Positions 1 to 11,700 of a stretch of DNA of 64,000 bases are shown piece after piece (position 1 is the stretch's first letter; each line of letters starts with the position of its first letter). The stretch is taken from the NCBI GenBank assembly GCA_029945375.1, contig CM057057.1:1922001-1986000 (forward strand), written 5' to 3'. The DNA comes from Agaricus subrufescens (lineage: Eukaryota; Basidiomycota; Agaricomycetes; Agaricales; Agaricaceae). The translations under genes and the position numbers were made by a program. The notes below the pieces were generated by a model. That model had not been told where the DNA came from. It was given only the letters and a program-made list of their open reading frames with translations, and did not search any database.

Positions 1-24
1 CTTCTGTGCCGTTACAACCCCAAT

Positions 25-1641
25 ATGCTGTCCTCCCTGGTTATGTCGATATTCATACGTCAGATTACAGGGGCTCCCCTGCCAACTCATTCTTTGTGCA
101 CCTCTTCAACAATACCTCTGCCTCTTTCCACTCTCGTAGACGTTGCCAGTTGCGCACAATCTGATAAGCGCTCGCTGTGGGACATAGTATGGGGGTGCAG
201 CGTTACAATTTTCTCCTGCACATGGATCGCTATCCACCCTAATATACCGGGCCCAGATGACTCTCGTTGGCGTGTTTTCAGGAGGGGGGTGACCACCATG
301 ATATGTGCCCTCATAGCCCCAGAACTTATAATGGCTTGGGCACTACGCCAACATGCCGGCGCAGGGCAAATCATGCACAGATATAACGAAGAAATCCTTA
401 AAAGTACGAAAATGCCTTCCTTTACGTTCACTATCACTTATTTACTTTATTTCCCTCCAGTACCACCACCTTCATTGCCCTTTTATCGACGATTCATAAA
501 GTATATCAAGCAGTGGTTTTATCAGGGAGAAGAGTGCGACAGATCTAATGATATCAAGTGGACAAAAACACACGGATTTTTTATCCAGATGGGGGGCTTT
601 ATGCTGTACAAGGATGGAGAGCCTGTTCAGGTCCTCACGTACAGAAGGCTGGAAGAATTAATCAAGGAGGGACAAGTCGACGTTCCTAGGATTACCGAAC
701 GAACAATTAACGATAAGAGCAAGAGCGACTACCTGTCGAAAGGGTTTGTCGTCCTACAGACGACTTGGTTTGTGGTTCAATGTATAGCCCGTCAGGCGAA
801 GTCTCTTCCGTTGGCAGAGCTAGAGGTGTTTACACTCGCCTTTGCCATTTTGAACGCCATCATATATGCTATATGGTTCGATAAGCCCCAAAATGTCCAG
901 GAAGGGCTGAGGGTCGATTTGAAGCCTGTTTCACTCAACTCCCCTGACCCTCTCGAGCCGCCCTCACCAAAATCCGAGCTTCCAGAACCACTCTCGCCAG
1001 AATCCGAGCTTCCAGAACAACCCCACAATTCGCCTGAGAGCTGGTTGCACCGTCAGTTACTCAAGGACTATCATCATTTCCGAGGAACGTGGTTCGGCCT
1101 TCTGTGGTTTATCATATACCGCATCCCATGCCGCGTCATAACATCAATGGGTCGACCTATAAACAAGCTCGTGTACAACGTGAGCGAAAACTGGCTGGAC
1201 TGTACCCCTATGCGCATGCCGATGTTTGGCTACGAAGTTCTTGCAAACATTTCCACAGTTTTGAAGCTATACCTTCCTTGCCTCATCGGATTGTTATACG
1301 GGTTGTTGCACGTTATTGCTTGGAACTCGGGGCCTACAAAGGTTGAAAGACAACTATGGAGATACTCAACCATCATCATCACAATCGACCCCCTCCTTTG
1401 TACACTCTTCCTGCGGGTAAGCTTGCAGCCTGAGAGTGATACAGGGGCATCAACCCAACGCGTAGTATTAGACAGTCGTGTATATCTCTGGCTTGTCCTG
1501 GGGTTCCTTTTTCTAGTCAGTGTGCCTGCCTATGGGATTGCCCGCGTCGCTCTTATTGCGCAGGCGTTGGCTTCCCTTAGGCAGTTGCCTCCCGCCACGT
1601 TTTGCGATGTTGCTTGGAGTTCGTTTATTCCTCATCTCTGA
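25..1641 (+). CDS. Agaricomycete multi-pass membrane protein, copy 1
   Basis: Unnamed membrane protein family that is widespread in Agaricomycetes; function unknown. I recognise its layout: an N-terminal hydrophobic segment, a span around the CTWIAIHPNIP motif, a THGFFIQMGGFMLY block, paired spans around SKGFVVLQTTWFVVQCIAR, and a C-terminal span ending in a FIPH-type tail. It is one open frame of 538 codons, but positions 404-460 look like a 57-nt GT-AG intron that is a multiple of three. Splicing gives exons 25-403 and 461-1641 and 519 residues. The homologous intron in copy 2 contains a stop codon, which supports removal. The start at 25 lies near the window edge, so the true start may be upstream. 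A proline/glutamate/serine repeat (about residues 305-330, ESELPEP-like) links the two membrane halves. Family membership is seen; no role can be inferred. Confidence 0.75.
   Translation: MLSSLVMSIFIRQITGAPLPTHSLCTSSTIPLPLSTLVDVASCAQSDKRSLWDIVWGCSVTIFSCTWIAIHPNIPGPDDSRWRVFRRGVTTMICALIAPELIMAWALRQHAGAGQIMHRYNEEILKSTKMPSFTFTITYLLYFPPVPPPSLPFYRRFIKYIKQWFYQGEECDRSNDIKWTKTHGFFIQMGGFMLYKDGEPVQVLTYRRLEELIKEGQVDVPRITERTINDKSKSDYLSKGFVVLQTTWFVVQCIARQAKSLPLAELEVFTLAFAILNAIIYAIWFDKPQNVQEGLRVDLKPVSLNSPDPLEPPSPKSELPEPLSPESELPEQPHNSPESWLHRQLLKDYHHFRGTWFGLLWFIIYRIPCRVITSMGRPINKLVYNVSENWLDCTPMRMPMFGYEVLANISTVLKLYLPCLIGLLYGLLHVIAWNSGPTKVERQLWRYSTIIITIDPLLCTLFLRVSLQPESDTGASTQRVVLDSRVYLWLVLGFLFLVSVPAYGIARVALIAQALASLRQLPPATFCDVAWSSFIPHL
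404..460 (+). other. Predicted 57-nt in-frame intron of copy 1
   Basis: It begins GTACGA and ends CCCTCCAG, with TCACTTA as a possible branch site. Length is 19 codons, so retention keeps the frame open in this copy. The same 57-nt segment in copy 2 (3322-3378) carries a TGA, so there retention would truncate the protein. Confidence 0.65.
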
Positions 1642-1787
1642 TTTTGCGTTTCCTTTCATACGCCGGATTTCTGGCAACTGCATATTGTACATATATTAAA
1701 CAGTGAAAGGGAACATAAACCCTACTTGTACAATTATCATTTGCATACTGGAATGGCATGGCCCTCTAGGTACCGAAACCCTGAGAG
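1642..1787. other. 3' flank of copy 1
   Basis: Non-coding as far as I can see. It resembles 4464-4690 downstream of copy 2 (shared ACAGTGAAA- and GTCCAATGCCATCG-type stretches), so it belongs to the same duplicated unit. Confidence 0.5.
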
Positions 1788-2062
1788 ATGTTAATACTTG
1801 AGGTGCAGCTGATTAACATCAAATACAATCATCGTCCAATGCCATCGTGGGTCTGGGATTTAATAGTAGTTCCAAATGCTTGTAAGCGGATATTAAGAAC
1901 ACCACGTGAAGTCAATGCCGATCTCATAACGCCCTCGAAACTAAGGATAATAGATAGCCAGACTGGCTTACTTGACAATAAGCAATTGGTACTGTCTCTG
2001 GAGCCGTAGAATGAGTATCAAATTAACGATGGAGAGAGCTGAAGTAGAGGAAAGCGCCGAAG
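1788..2062 (-). pseudogene. Truncated 3' end of a DUF6533 gene (relic 1)
   Basis: Read on the minus strand, this stretch matches the last two exons of the DUF6533 gene at 4692-6010, including SIVNLILILRLQRQYQLL and then FEGVMRSALTS. Its intron has shrunk to about 33 nt, shorter than any other intron here, and everything upstream of the last exons is missing. It is the end of a DUF6533 gene carried along when the membrane-protein unit was duplicated. It is probably not expressed as a protein. Confidence 0.7.
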
Positions 2063-2139
2063 GCTGGGATATCTAAGTATGAGATCCAGAAATTTTCTGG
2101 GTATCCTGAAACCACCAATAAGCATTAATTTGACAAGCT

Positions 2140-2312
2140 TGCATGCAAATGTTGAGATGACATGACGGCACCCGGAGTCAGTGCTGATTTCAAAACACCC
2201 ACAAACGTATAAATAGATATTGCTTTTTTATAATAATATTTACACCGTTGCGTGTACTTAGCATAGTCACTGGAAGTGTAGGACGAGTATCAAATGATTA
2301 AATACCCAAAAG
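2140..2312 (-). pseudogene. Second, more decayed DUF6533 3' end (relic 2)
   Basis: Minus-strand translation gives FNHLILVLHFQ and then FVGVLKSALT, a weaker match to the same C-terminal exons as relic 1. It sits immediately upstream of relic 1 on the minus strand, so two generations of cut-off ends lie in tandem. The call rests only on short motif similarity and order. Confidence 0.45.
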
Positions 2313-2957
2313 TAAATCATAAAGATCTAAAAAATGACCTGAATTGGACACCCTTCGCCCTTGGCATCTAGATGCGTCGATAAACCGATGTTGCATGGCG
2401 AGTGTGGGGGGTGGATGAGACTCCCAATTAGCTCTCCTGCTTAATAAGCAGTGACCTTTGAGGAGACTAAGGAAGCCAGGACGTCCACAATACCCACTCA
2501 CAATGCGACAAGGTTCACTTGCTCCCATACAAGCTGGGAGCGAGATTCCGTCAGGACCATCGTGTATGTGTGTATGGCAGGGCGCGTGCAACATATCAAA
2601 AAGGAAAGCGAACCAGGCTATTATCGGCTGGGGAAGCTGAGAGAGGGGATCTAGATAACTCCGAGGAGAGTGTGCTCAAGCTGTGTGACAAACTGCCGTT
2701 TCGGAGTTGCACTAGCATTCGTGTAGTGGTGGTGAGGACCTACTTGTGATCAACATGTTCGAGCGGTCATCTAACTATCACTGCATCCGTGATTGCAGTG
2801 TGCACAAAATATACACGGATCACGTCTATCGCAACCAATCACTCATTTGATCTTCTGCTGATGCACGTTGCTACCTGCTACAATGATAGTCTATATGAAC
2901 AATGTGTTTTTGCAACCTTCGTTCACTGTTACATATCCATACGGCTACGCCTCCAAT
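2313..2957. other. Intergenic, no gene seen
   Basis: Several short overlapping open frames occur but none resembles a known family. It ends in the 5' flank of membrane-protein copy 2. An upstream in-frame ATG at 2868 could extend that protein. Confidence 0.5.
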
Positions 2958-4463
2958 ATGCTGTCTTCCCTAGTCATGTCGGTATTCATCCGTCAGATTA
3001 TGGGGGCTCCCCTTCCAACCTATTCTTCGTGCACCCCTTCGACAATACCTCTAGTAGACACTGCTAGTTGCACACAATCTGATCAACGCTCACTATGGGA
3101 CATAGTCTGGGGGTGTATCATTACAATTTTTTCCTGCACATGGATCGCTATCCACCCTAATATACCGGGCCCAGATGACTCGCGTTGGTGTGCTCTCAAG
3201 AGGGGGGTAACCACTATGATATGTGCCCTTATAGCCCCGGAACTTATGATAGGTTGGGCACTACGCCAACATGCTGGTGCAACGCAAATCATGCACAGAT
3301 ATAACGAAGACATTCTGAAAAGTACGAAAATGCTTTCCTTTGGTGTTACTATCGCTTATTGATTCTATTCCTTCCTAGTACAATCACCTCCAATACCTTT
3401 CTATCGACCGTTCGTAGAATTTATCAACCGATGCTTCTGGGGAGAAGAGTGCGACAAATCTAATGATATCAAGTGGACAAAAACACACGGATTTTTCATT
3501 CAGATGGGAGGTTTCATGCTGTACAAGGATGGAGTGCCTGTTAAAGTCCTCACATACAGGAGACTTGATGGATTGATCAAGGAGGGACAAGTCGACATTC
3601 TTAGGATTACCACACGAACAATTAGGGATAAGAGCAAAAGCGACCACCTGTCGAAGGTGTTCATTGTCGTACAAACGACTTGGTTCGTGGTTCAATGTAT
3701 AGCTCGCCTGGCACAATCTCTTCCGTTGGCAGAGCTGGAAGTTTTCACACTCGCCTTCGCCGCTCTGAACGCCATCATATATGCTATATGGTTCGACAAG
3801 CCCCAGAACGTCCAGGAAGGGATCAGGGTCGATTTGAAGCCCACTCCGCTCGGGCCTGCCGACTGTCGCGACCGGTCCTCACCAGAATCCGAGCTTCCAG
3901 AACCACTCTCACCTGAACCCCCGCTTCCAGAAAAATTCCATAGTACGCAGGGCTATCCAGCACTGTTCAAACCTATGAAACTGTTCAGGCCCATAAGGAA
4001 GCTCACGTCATCGAAGAGCGGAAATTGGCGGGAAGATAATGTGATGCATCGCGTGCCGATGTTCGGCTACGAAACTCTTGCATATATTCCCTGGGTTTTG
4101 GAACTATATCTTCCTTGCCTCCTCGCAATCTTATATGGATCGTTACACGTTATTGCATGGAATTCGGGACCTACCAAGTTTGAGAGGCACTTATGGAAAT
4201 ATTCAACTCTCGTTGTCATAATTGATCCCCTCTTTTGTATATTCTTCATGCGTCTGGGCTCGAGTAGAAGGGGCGGGATGAAGCGTCACTTGGACAAACA
4301 CAAATCTTTTAGATTTATCTTCTTCTTCCTCTCTACTGTTTGTATGTGTACTTATGCGATTGCTCGTGTCGCACTTATCGTGCAAGTGTTGGTTTCCCTT
4401 AGACAGTTACCCCCGGCCACGTTTTGTGATGTTGCTTGGAGTTCGTTTATTCCTCATTTCTGA
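2958..4463 (+). CDS. Agaricomycete multi-pass membrane protein, copy 2
   Basis: Tandem paralogue of the gene at 25-1641, with the same motif order (CTWIAIHPNIP, THGFFIQMGGFMLY, TTWFVVQCIAR, C-terminal VAWSSFIPHF). Read straight through, it is cut by TGA at 3360-3362. That stop lies inside a 57-nt GT-AG intron (3322-3378) homologous to the one in copy 1. Splicing joins 2958-3321 to 3379-4463 in frame, giving 482 residues. I therefore treat it as probably functional. The start was chosen by alignment to copy 1 (ATG at 2958); 2868 is an upstream in-frame alternative. It is shorter than copy 1 mainly in the proline-rich linker and the segment just after it. Function unknown. Confidence 0.7.
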
Positions 4464-4691
4464 TTTGCTTCTCTTCCATGATGGGCTTCATGTGCCTCGT
4501 TACTATCAGTTGTATGAGTTGGGTATAAACATGTCCGCATATACATGTATTGGCGTTCTTTGGGTATTTACGCATTTTAAACAGTGAAAAGAAAAGTAGA
4601 ACCTACTCGTACAGTTATCGTTTGTGCACCAGAATAGCCCTCTGAGTACTGAAATCCTGCGATATATCTATACTTGAGGAATAGTTGATTA

Positions 4692-6010
4692 TCATTCTTG
4701 AATATAATCATCGTCCAATGCCATCGCTGGTAACTGGGACATGATAGTAGTTTCGCATGCTTGTAAGCGGATGTTAAGAACAACACGTGAAGTCAATGCC
4801 GATCTCATAACGCCCTCGAAACTATGAATAACAAATAGCCAGGCTGGATTTAATGGCTTTGCCATGTGATATGGGAAGAAAAAGAAAAGACGCTTACGGG
4901 ACAACAAGTAATTGGTATTGTCTCTGGAGCCGTAGAATCAGTATCAAATTAACGATGGAGAGTGCTGAAGTAGAAGAAAGTGTCGAAAAAACGTGAGTTA
5001 TAGATTTTCGAAAAGAACTGAACTGACCAGTCAAAATTATATAGTAGAACACGCCTTTCAGGTAATTAAATAATTAAAATTTAGCCAAGAGCTTGACACA
5101 ACTCACCGTCTCTGCAGATCACCTGTGATAGCGAGGATTTATCAGAAAACAGAGAGATAAAGGCGACATGACTGAATGGCATGTTGAAGATAATAGCAGA
5201 GAGGAGAACTGCCAGTGCATAGAGCAATGAGCCAACCGAAGATACGAGTCTCTGTTGGACGAACCAAGGTCATACACTGCGAGGATACCAAAAGCAATTG
5301 ACACTGATTGATTCAAGTTGCCGATCACACAGTCAAAATCGGGGTGGCTAAGGTCTGTGTGTCCCACGTTGAGCGAACCAGAACGATTTATACAACTTAT
5401 ATAAGAAAACTTACAGGCTGCTTTTTGAAGCCCTAATTCAACACAAACACACATACTTGCCCAGCTCGAAATAAAAAAGACCGAAAAGAGTATCCCAACT
5501 CTTGTTGATTTCCGCCAAATGGCCCATGTCCGAAGTGTCAAGATGACTTGAAGACCTGTATTAGACGTTGATACGATAAACAATAAAGTATCTCACTGTC
5601 TGCGATGCCACATCCTACAACGAAAAACCCTGTTGTAGAAAGGCCTCATGAGAAACATAACGGTCTCATAAATCGGTCAAAAACTCACAGGAAGAGGCGA
5701 TAGCCAGTTGTTTACATTGAGCATCAGTTAAACCATGTAGAAATTGATCTAAAAATGAATGTTAACCGTTCATTGATTACAGAGTCATGACTGAAAATCC
5801 GACGGACGTAGGAGGACAGTCAGAGCATTAATGACAGACATATATCTGTTCATCAAAAAAAGGCACTTTGTCGCGGTCCATCTTGACTTCCACACAAGGT
5901 TGACCTCAGTGTCGATAGTTATCAGGTACTCGTATATCTAGCCCGGTAATGAGGAAGTCTGCGAAGTGGACAGGCCAGCGACTTACAAGAAATGTCGTGC
6001 TAGATACTGG
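4692..6010 (-). CDS. DUF6533-family membrane protein A
   Basis: Fungal integral membrane protein of the DUF6533 type, function unknown. In minus-strand order I can read the DUF6533 core (IYEYLITIDTEVNLVWKS, about 5880-5945), an exon reading QFLHGLTDAQCKQLAIASS (about 5695-5745), the ILTLRTWAIW segment (about 5515-5545), an acidic loop with C, a VFYYIILTG exon after the CRDG motif, and the family's C-terminal exon (RSALTSRVVLNIR, about 4790-4850) ending at 4692. At least seven introns of about 45-80 nt join these in one frame; one acceptor near 5550 is ambiguous (41 or 50 nt). The first exon and start codon are unresolved, so the 5' limit is approximate. Its 3' end is the source-like copy of relic 1. 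Confidence 0.7.
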
Positions 6011-6023
6011 TAAGGTGTATGTG

Positions 6024-6361
6024 TCAGTGGTAAACAGAGCTCAAGATAGAATAGCGATGTCCGACCATAGAAATACTTGAGGGAAAAGAATAGTCATTAT
6101 TCGAAAAATGTGAGGACAAATAGAATAAACCTACGTTCACGGTGCGCTTCTCAAGACCCATAGAATCCAAAATCTGAATAGCTTCGGGGATGAGGGACAT
6201 TGAAAGAGGAAAGGTATCGAGAATGTATTGACGCCATTGTGCATGCTTAAATATTCCAGTCTGGGTGCTGGCAAATGTTGCAATAGACAAGATTGAGCTG
6301 GCCACTCATGAGAGGTGTATATAGACAGTTCATATATCTGATCGTCTCGGAGCGACAACAC
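6024..6361 (-). pseudogene. Possible F-box/leucine-rich fragment
   Basis: Two overlapping minus-strand frames; one reads LPAPRLEYLSMHNG, then a phrase ending PKLFRF, the cadence of the C-terminal part of Agaricomycete F-box proteins. No F-box N-terminus is visible nearby, so at most this is a remnant. It may instead contribute 5' sequence to DUF6533 gene A. Confidence 0.25.
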
Positions 6362-6666
6362 AAATGGACCTACACCTCATAATCTACCCAGGTACAGTAA
6401 ATTAAAAACAGGAAGTTGAAGGGTGGTGAATATGTAATTTGTAGAGCCGAACTCATTGACACGGAACAGTAGAGGTGGCGGGATATTCAACAGAGGTGCT
6501 ATTTCAGGCACGGGAGACGTTACCTCTGTGTATCAACCTGCCGCAATACCGTATCTGTCACCGCTATCATCAAAGCCTGGTGAAACTTCGGACGGGGCCT
6601 ATCGTTCCCGAGTCAACCGATCTGACGCATCAAAACGGGAGCGGTGCCTACAGCAGTGGGGATGAT
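6362..6666. other. Intergenic, no gene seen
   Basis: Short unlinked open frames on the plus strand only; nothing recognisable. It separates the F-box-like fragment from the stop codon of DUF6533 gene B. Confidence 0.4.
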
Positions 6667-8060
6667 TCATACAGTCATCAGGTCCTTCAAATTTATCTCA
6701 TCTAATTCAGGCACCTCGGTGCTTTTTGAATGGAGGTGACGGATGTGTAGAATGATCCGACACGTTAGGACAGAATGAACGACTCGCTCGAGTAGGGAAA
6801 GCAGGTTGACGTATTCTCTCTACGAATCTGTCAGAGCCTTTTTTTCGATGTGTAAAAGAAAACGCCACCCACAGGGAATTTCAGAATGACGATCACATTT
6901 AATAACGATAGGCCTAAATCAGCAGTTAGTGGAGATTCATTGCCGATAATTGAGATAGTTCACGATCTCACAAAATATATATGCAAAATAAATAATACCT
7001 GTAACAGATTTCTAATCAGAAAATTGATACGAATCAGCATTAGATGGCTTACCGTCTTGATAAATTATACGAGTCAATGGTACACGATCGCCGCAAGAAC
7101 GAAAAGTCCTCCAGGCTTGGATAGCAATCAGAGCAAAGATAACTGCGGGCACCTTAGCACCTGGCCCTGAGCTGCGGGCGGGAAAAGGCTCACGAGCATC
7201 ATAGACCATCAAAACAACCCAGTTGACCGACAATAGTTGATTGGTATTCAGGGCTATGCACACATCTAACAACGGTGGGGGAGATACTATATCTGACAAC
7301 GGGCATCTGTTTGTAAGTGGACAAGTTTAAAACGAGAAAAGACCGACGTACGTCTGAGCGGTTTCAAAAATAACCCCATCGTGATCCACTCTGTTGCGCA
7401 GAAACTAACGAAGAGGGTAGACAACATTACAGTCATCCGACTATCTTTTTCCCAAACAGCCCAGGTCCGTATCGTCAGCAGAACTATGATACATTCAGCT
7501 TGAATTAAGTATGTATAGGAAGGAGGAAACTCACGTTCTGTTACAGTCATGCCGATTGTAATCATCCCTTGAATTGTGCGATACGAGTTGATAAATGAAT
7601 ATCCGCGTTATAGGTAGTAATCACGTACAAGCGCTATAGTTGTATGCCGCGCCACACTGTTGAGGTGACAAACCTGGCGCAAATTGGTCTAGAGATCTCA
7701 TAAACGTCAAAGATATCCTTCACCAACTGGACTATAGAACTAGAACTCACGGATAAAAATCACCACAGTTTCGATGAACGGGAGATACCTGGTCAACAGG
7801 AACAGGACTTTCCCTAAGTTCCATCTTGACTTCCAGATATATCGAGCTTCATGGGGAAGAGTCAGAATATAGTCGTATGCCTGGAGTAGACAACGTTTGT
7901 GAGTTGAGACTGAAGCTGAATTTGTAGCAGCCTTGGTTGAGTCCGACGTACCAACAAGGTTACGCTGGCCACTAAGTATAAGATGACAATGATCGGTATC
8001 AAGTTACAACTCATTAAGAGAGACTGGTGATCTTACTGATACAGTACTGGGGATTCCGAT
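6667..8060 (-). CDS. DUF6533-family membrane protein B
   Basis: Second minus-strand DUF6533 gene. Exons read in order: ASVTLL, then AYDYILTLPHEARYIWKSRW (about 7830-7890), LLTRYLPFIETVVIF, QFAPGLSPQQCGAAYNYSA (about 7625-7685), GMITIGMTVTE, ECIIVLLTIRTWAVW (about 7450-7500), a VCIALNTNQLL span, VPLTRIIYQDG, GIIYFAYIFCEI, LNVIVILKFP and the C-terminal RVVHSVLTCRIILHIR (about 6745-6790). It ends with a hydrophilic tail and stop at 6667-6669. Introns are short with canonical borders. The first exon is unclear; coding is traceable to about 8050, and no convincing ATG was found. Multi-span topology resembles a seven-helix protein, but no ligand or partner is known for the family. Confidence 0.7.
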
Positions 8061-8736
8061 GTCAGTACCAACGGGTCAAGTAGAAGCTATCGAAGGCATA
8101 CATTATTATACCGATTAATCCAAGTCAACGATACCATATCCACACTTGCGTACATTCTTGACTAAATTACTGGCAACTCGGGAGGCCCATGAACCTGCGG
8201 GGAGACGGACGGAGGTAAACTCTTTTTCTAAGGTGAAAGAAGGGAGAAAGAAAGATGCAATTTCCGTCGAGGCATAGCCCAGAGTTATACGTAACTGACG
8301 TGACCGCAAGGAACCCATAGTACAAAACATCCGAAGTTGACATGGGGAAGAGATGACAACTTTGGGAAATTGTTGGGGGTCTAAATCAGCCCTGTGATTG
8401 GTTCGACACTTGGGGCTGCTAATTGCCGCTCGGCGGTGCAGCCGCTCAACTATTGCATCAAGGCGTTAGCGCCTCAGTAGAGATGACTAAGCGTAATAAA
8501 CCCTGAATAGGAAGTCTGGAGTCGGGACGTCTGCCCATCATGATCATCAGTCATGATCTTGTCAATACGAATATATCCGAACACTGCCAAGGGCTCGCCT
8601 TTCACCGAAGTGAATGACCGGAGGGGCACAATAAAATATTAAACAAATAATTACGCCAACCTGATTACGCTATTACGAAGTCAGAAAGAGTGCGTCGTCG
8701 ACCCTAGGAGGAAGTCCAAATGAAATCACTGCCAGC
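8061..8736. other. Intergenic, no gene seen
   Basis: Contains a 71-codon minus-strand open frame (8115-8330) that I cannot link to gene B or to any family. The rest is unremarkable; it holds the 3' flank of PMT4. Confidence 0.5.
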
Positions 8737-11700
8737 TCACTCATCCTCATCATCACCAAAAAGCTCCTCGGCAACTCGCTCAGCCTCTTCTCCTGCTTCA
8801 TCATGGGGCCCCACCGCAGGTCTATCTTGAGGATCACTATCTTTATCTTTCGCATCCATCTTTTCACCATCCACACCATCTTCCGTTCCCTGTACTTTGT
8901 CCGTTTCGGGACTTTTCTTCTCCGTGCCACCTGTAGCAAACATACCCATCGTCGCCCTCTCTCCTTCAGAAGCATTTTTCTCCTTCTCCTCTTCCTTCTC
9001 TCTCTTCAACTCTTCTGATCCCCTCTCTTTTACTTCAGTCGTAGGAACAGGAACATTCACAGAACTGATCTCTTTCTTCGCACCATCTTCATCAAAATGC
9101 ATCCCGACGGTATCACTCTTCGGTTTTTCATTTTGTTCATCACCCGCAAATATGTTTCTGCCGGGCTCTGGTTTACCAGGATCAATGGTAGTATGCTGTT
9201 CTTCTTGATGATCGGGATCTTTTCCTTGTTCTTGCTGGTTGTGATGAACGGGAGCATCTTGGTGGATACCCGCTTGCGCTACGTCAAGGCCTACGACGAT
9301 CGGGGTACCGTTGGCGGGTGTCGTAGCACCAGTATCCGCGAGGGCTACACTATGGTATTGCGAATACTATACAGCACTCTATCAGCGCCAAGAACCAGGA
9401 GAGCAAAGGAGATATACATACATCGTCATAGAAATCATTGCTAATGAGTCAACATACGATCTGTCAGATAGTCTTCATACCGAATCCACAACCACCAACT
9501 CACCAAGAGAAATCCCAAGTCTTCAGCCACTTGGCATTCTCACACTTCGCCTTCGTCCACTCGGTTCCATAGCCAAGCGGGGCAAAATGTTGGAAGTTCC
9601 ATATAGCGAGTATGACCAAAACAGCGGCAGCATACAATCTCACTTTCGGCCTCAACGTCGACGTCACCAAATCGAAAATAGAACAGTACAATAGAATGGC
9701 GAAGTATAGAGCGGGGAAATAATGGTGAAGGAAAAGTTGACGTGCCATTAAGAAGAATGGGAAGTAGTGCAAGGCCCAACCAATGAATAAGAATCCACAT
9801 AGTGTATCGTATTTGACAACTTTAGCTGTTACATCGGCAGATTAGCGGGGTGAAAACGGTCAGGATTTGATACTTACTATTGTCAAAATCACGATAACCG
9901 CGCTTTTGTCGGAGAATTAGAAATCCGCGGACAAGAGCATAGAGTACTACAGCGAGCGTGCTCGACCACCATATCATAGGGTTTCCAATAAGGTAGATTT
10001 GTTTATGATCCTTGACCCAAAAGTTCTATGGCCGGACTCAGTTAATCGCAATAACAATAAGGGTAGCTAACGTACAATGCCCCGACGGAGAAGTGGCCAC
10101 GAGTTAGGCCTCGAATCAAACGTATGGCGCTCCGTCAGTCCCGCATTCGTGGTCCACATGACTTTTTGTAGCTCAAGGAATTTTCCAAAAAATCCGGGAA
10201 GTCGGTAATTGACTTTAGGTGCATTGGGGGGATCTGAAGATACGTGAGCACCGATGAAACGTAGAAATACAAGGCACCTTACTATTAACATGCTCTGATG
10301 TTTCGATAAACCAGAGCGAATTATCATGAACGGCATTCTTGTTACAGGTAACCTCCTGCTGCTCATAACCCCAATCCGGCAATTTGACTTTGTGCGAAAA
10401 CAAGTAACAGCCAGTCATAGGATGCCTCAGGCGGAATTTTGTTCTAAGCGTCCGTAAACGTTTGAATGATTCTGGGTCCCGAGAATCACCATCATCAAGT
10501 TCGACAATCCAGTCGTCATTGGCATCACCATCGTATCCGGGCACGCCATAACCAGAAACTTCGTTTTGGAAATCAACGTCAGAAACAGGGGGCCGAATAT
10601 CATGGGAGTGGAGACGTTTTCCGGTCGCAGTGTGAAAGAGTTTGATACGCATGTTGGGATGGACGTGGAGTAAGGAATTGCCGTCGTAATCAGGGATGAC
10701 CGTAGCGTTGACGATCTGCCATTCATTATTTTGGTCTCGGTGAGGGTAAAGAGTGATTTGTTGCTCTAGATACCGTTGGTGCATTAGTCGTCTGGTATAA
10801 TTGATATATAATACCATGAAACATACGTTTACTGCCGCCGGGGTATGCGTGAGGATGAGAGTGCAGGTAACCACCCTGAGTATTGACATGTCGGATTGTG
10901 ACAGTAGAATAGACAGACACATCTGCAAACGTATCCGCCATTCCTCGTCCTTTAAGTGTGTGTTGAAATTCGGAGCTCATGAACCCATCACCATCACCCG
11001 AGTTTTCAAGGATTAGGAAATGGATTTGGAACATAAGCATGTAGAAGATTATAGGAAGGGCGATAAGACATATGGCGCGAGCCATGAAATGTCGGATAAA
11101 CAACCGGGGAGTCACGCGAAGGTCACCTAAGAGGTTCCATAACTGCCAGATAGTGCTAAAACCAACGGTGGCGATGGTGAATAGTCCGACCCATTTACAG
11201 CTGACCACAGCACCTAGAGAAAGGCCGGATAAAGCTAACCATGTCCACCAGTTTGTAGTGAATGGCTCGTGCTTGTCCTCGTTGGTAAAACCGGTCCATA
11301 GGAATACGGTAAGCGCAGTGAAGAAAATGAGGGGAGAGTCAAGAAGAATGTGTCTTGATTGAGTGACGAGGCCATTTTCGAATGTGATAAATAGTGAAGC
11401 TAAAAGAGCGGTGGTCGCACGACAGTCAAGTGCGCGGAGAGTGAGATAGGCAAGGGGGACAGTGGCAACGCCCAGCGTCGCGGGGACCATTCGCATTGCA
11501 ACATATGGTACATGTTCATACATCCTGCAGTATTGAGAAGGTAAGGAAGGAGTAAGTCAGAGAAAACGTGTGCACTGACTTTCCAATATCCTTGAAATCA
11601 AAATGTCCATTATAGCCAAACACGAAGCCAGCGAGGGTGATCAGCAGCTTGGCAAGAGGGGGGTGAACGTCAACAAAATACTGGCTCTTGATGTACTTTG

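Noticed and set aside
3360..3362. In-frame TGA as evidence that membrane-protein copy 2 is a pseudogene
   Set aside because: It lies inside a 57-nt GT-AG segment homologous to one in copy 1; splicing restores one frame.
8803..9208. Plus-strand open frames of 71-103 codons
   Set aside because: They are antisense shadows of the low-complexity acidic tail of PMT4.
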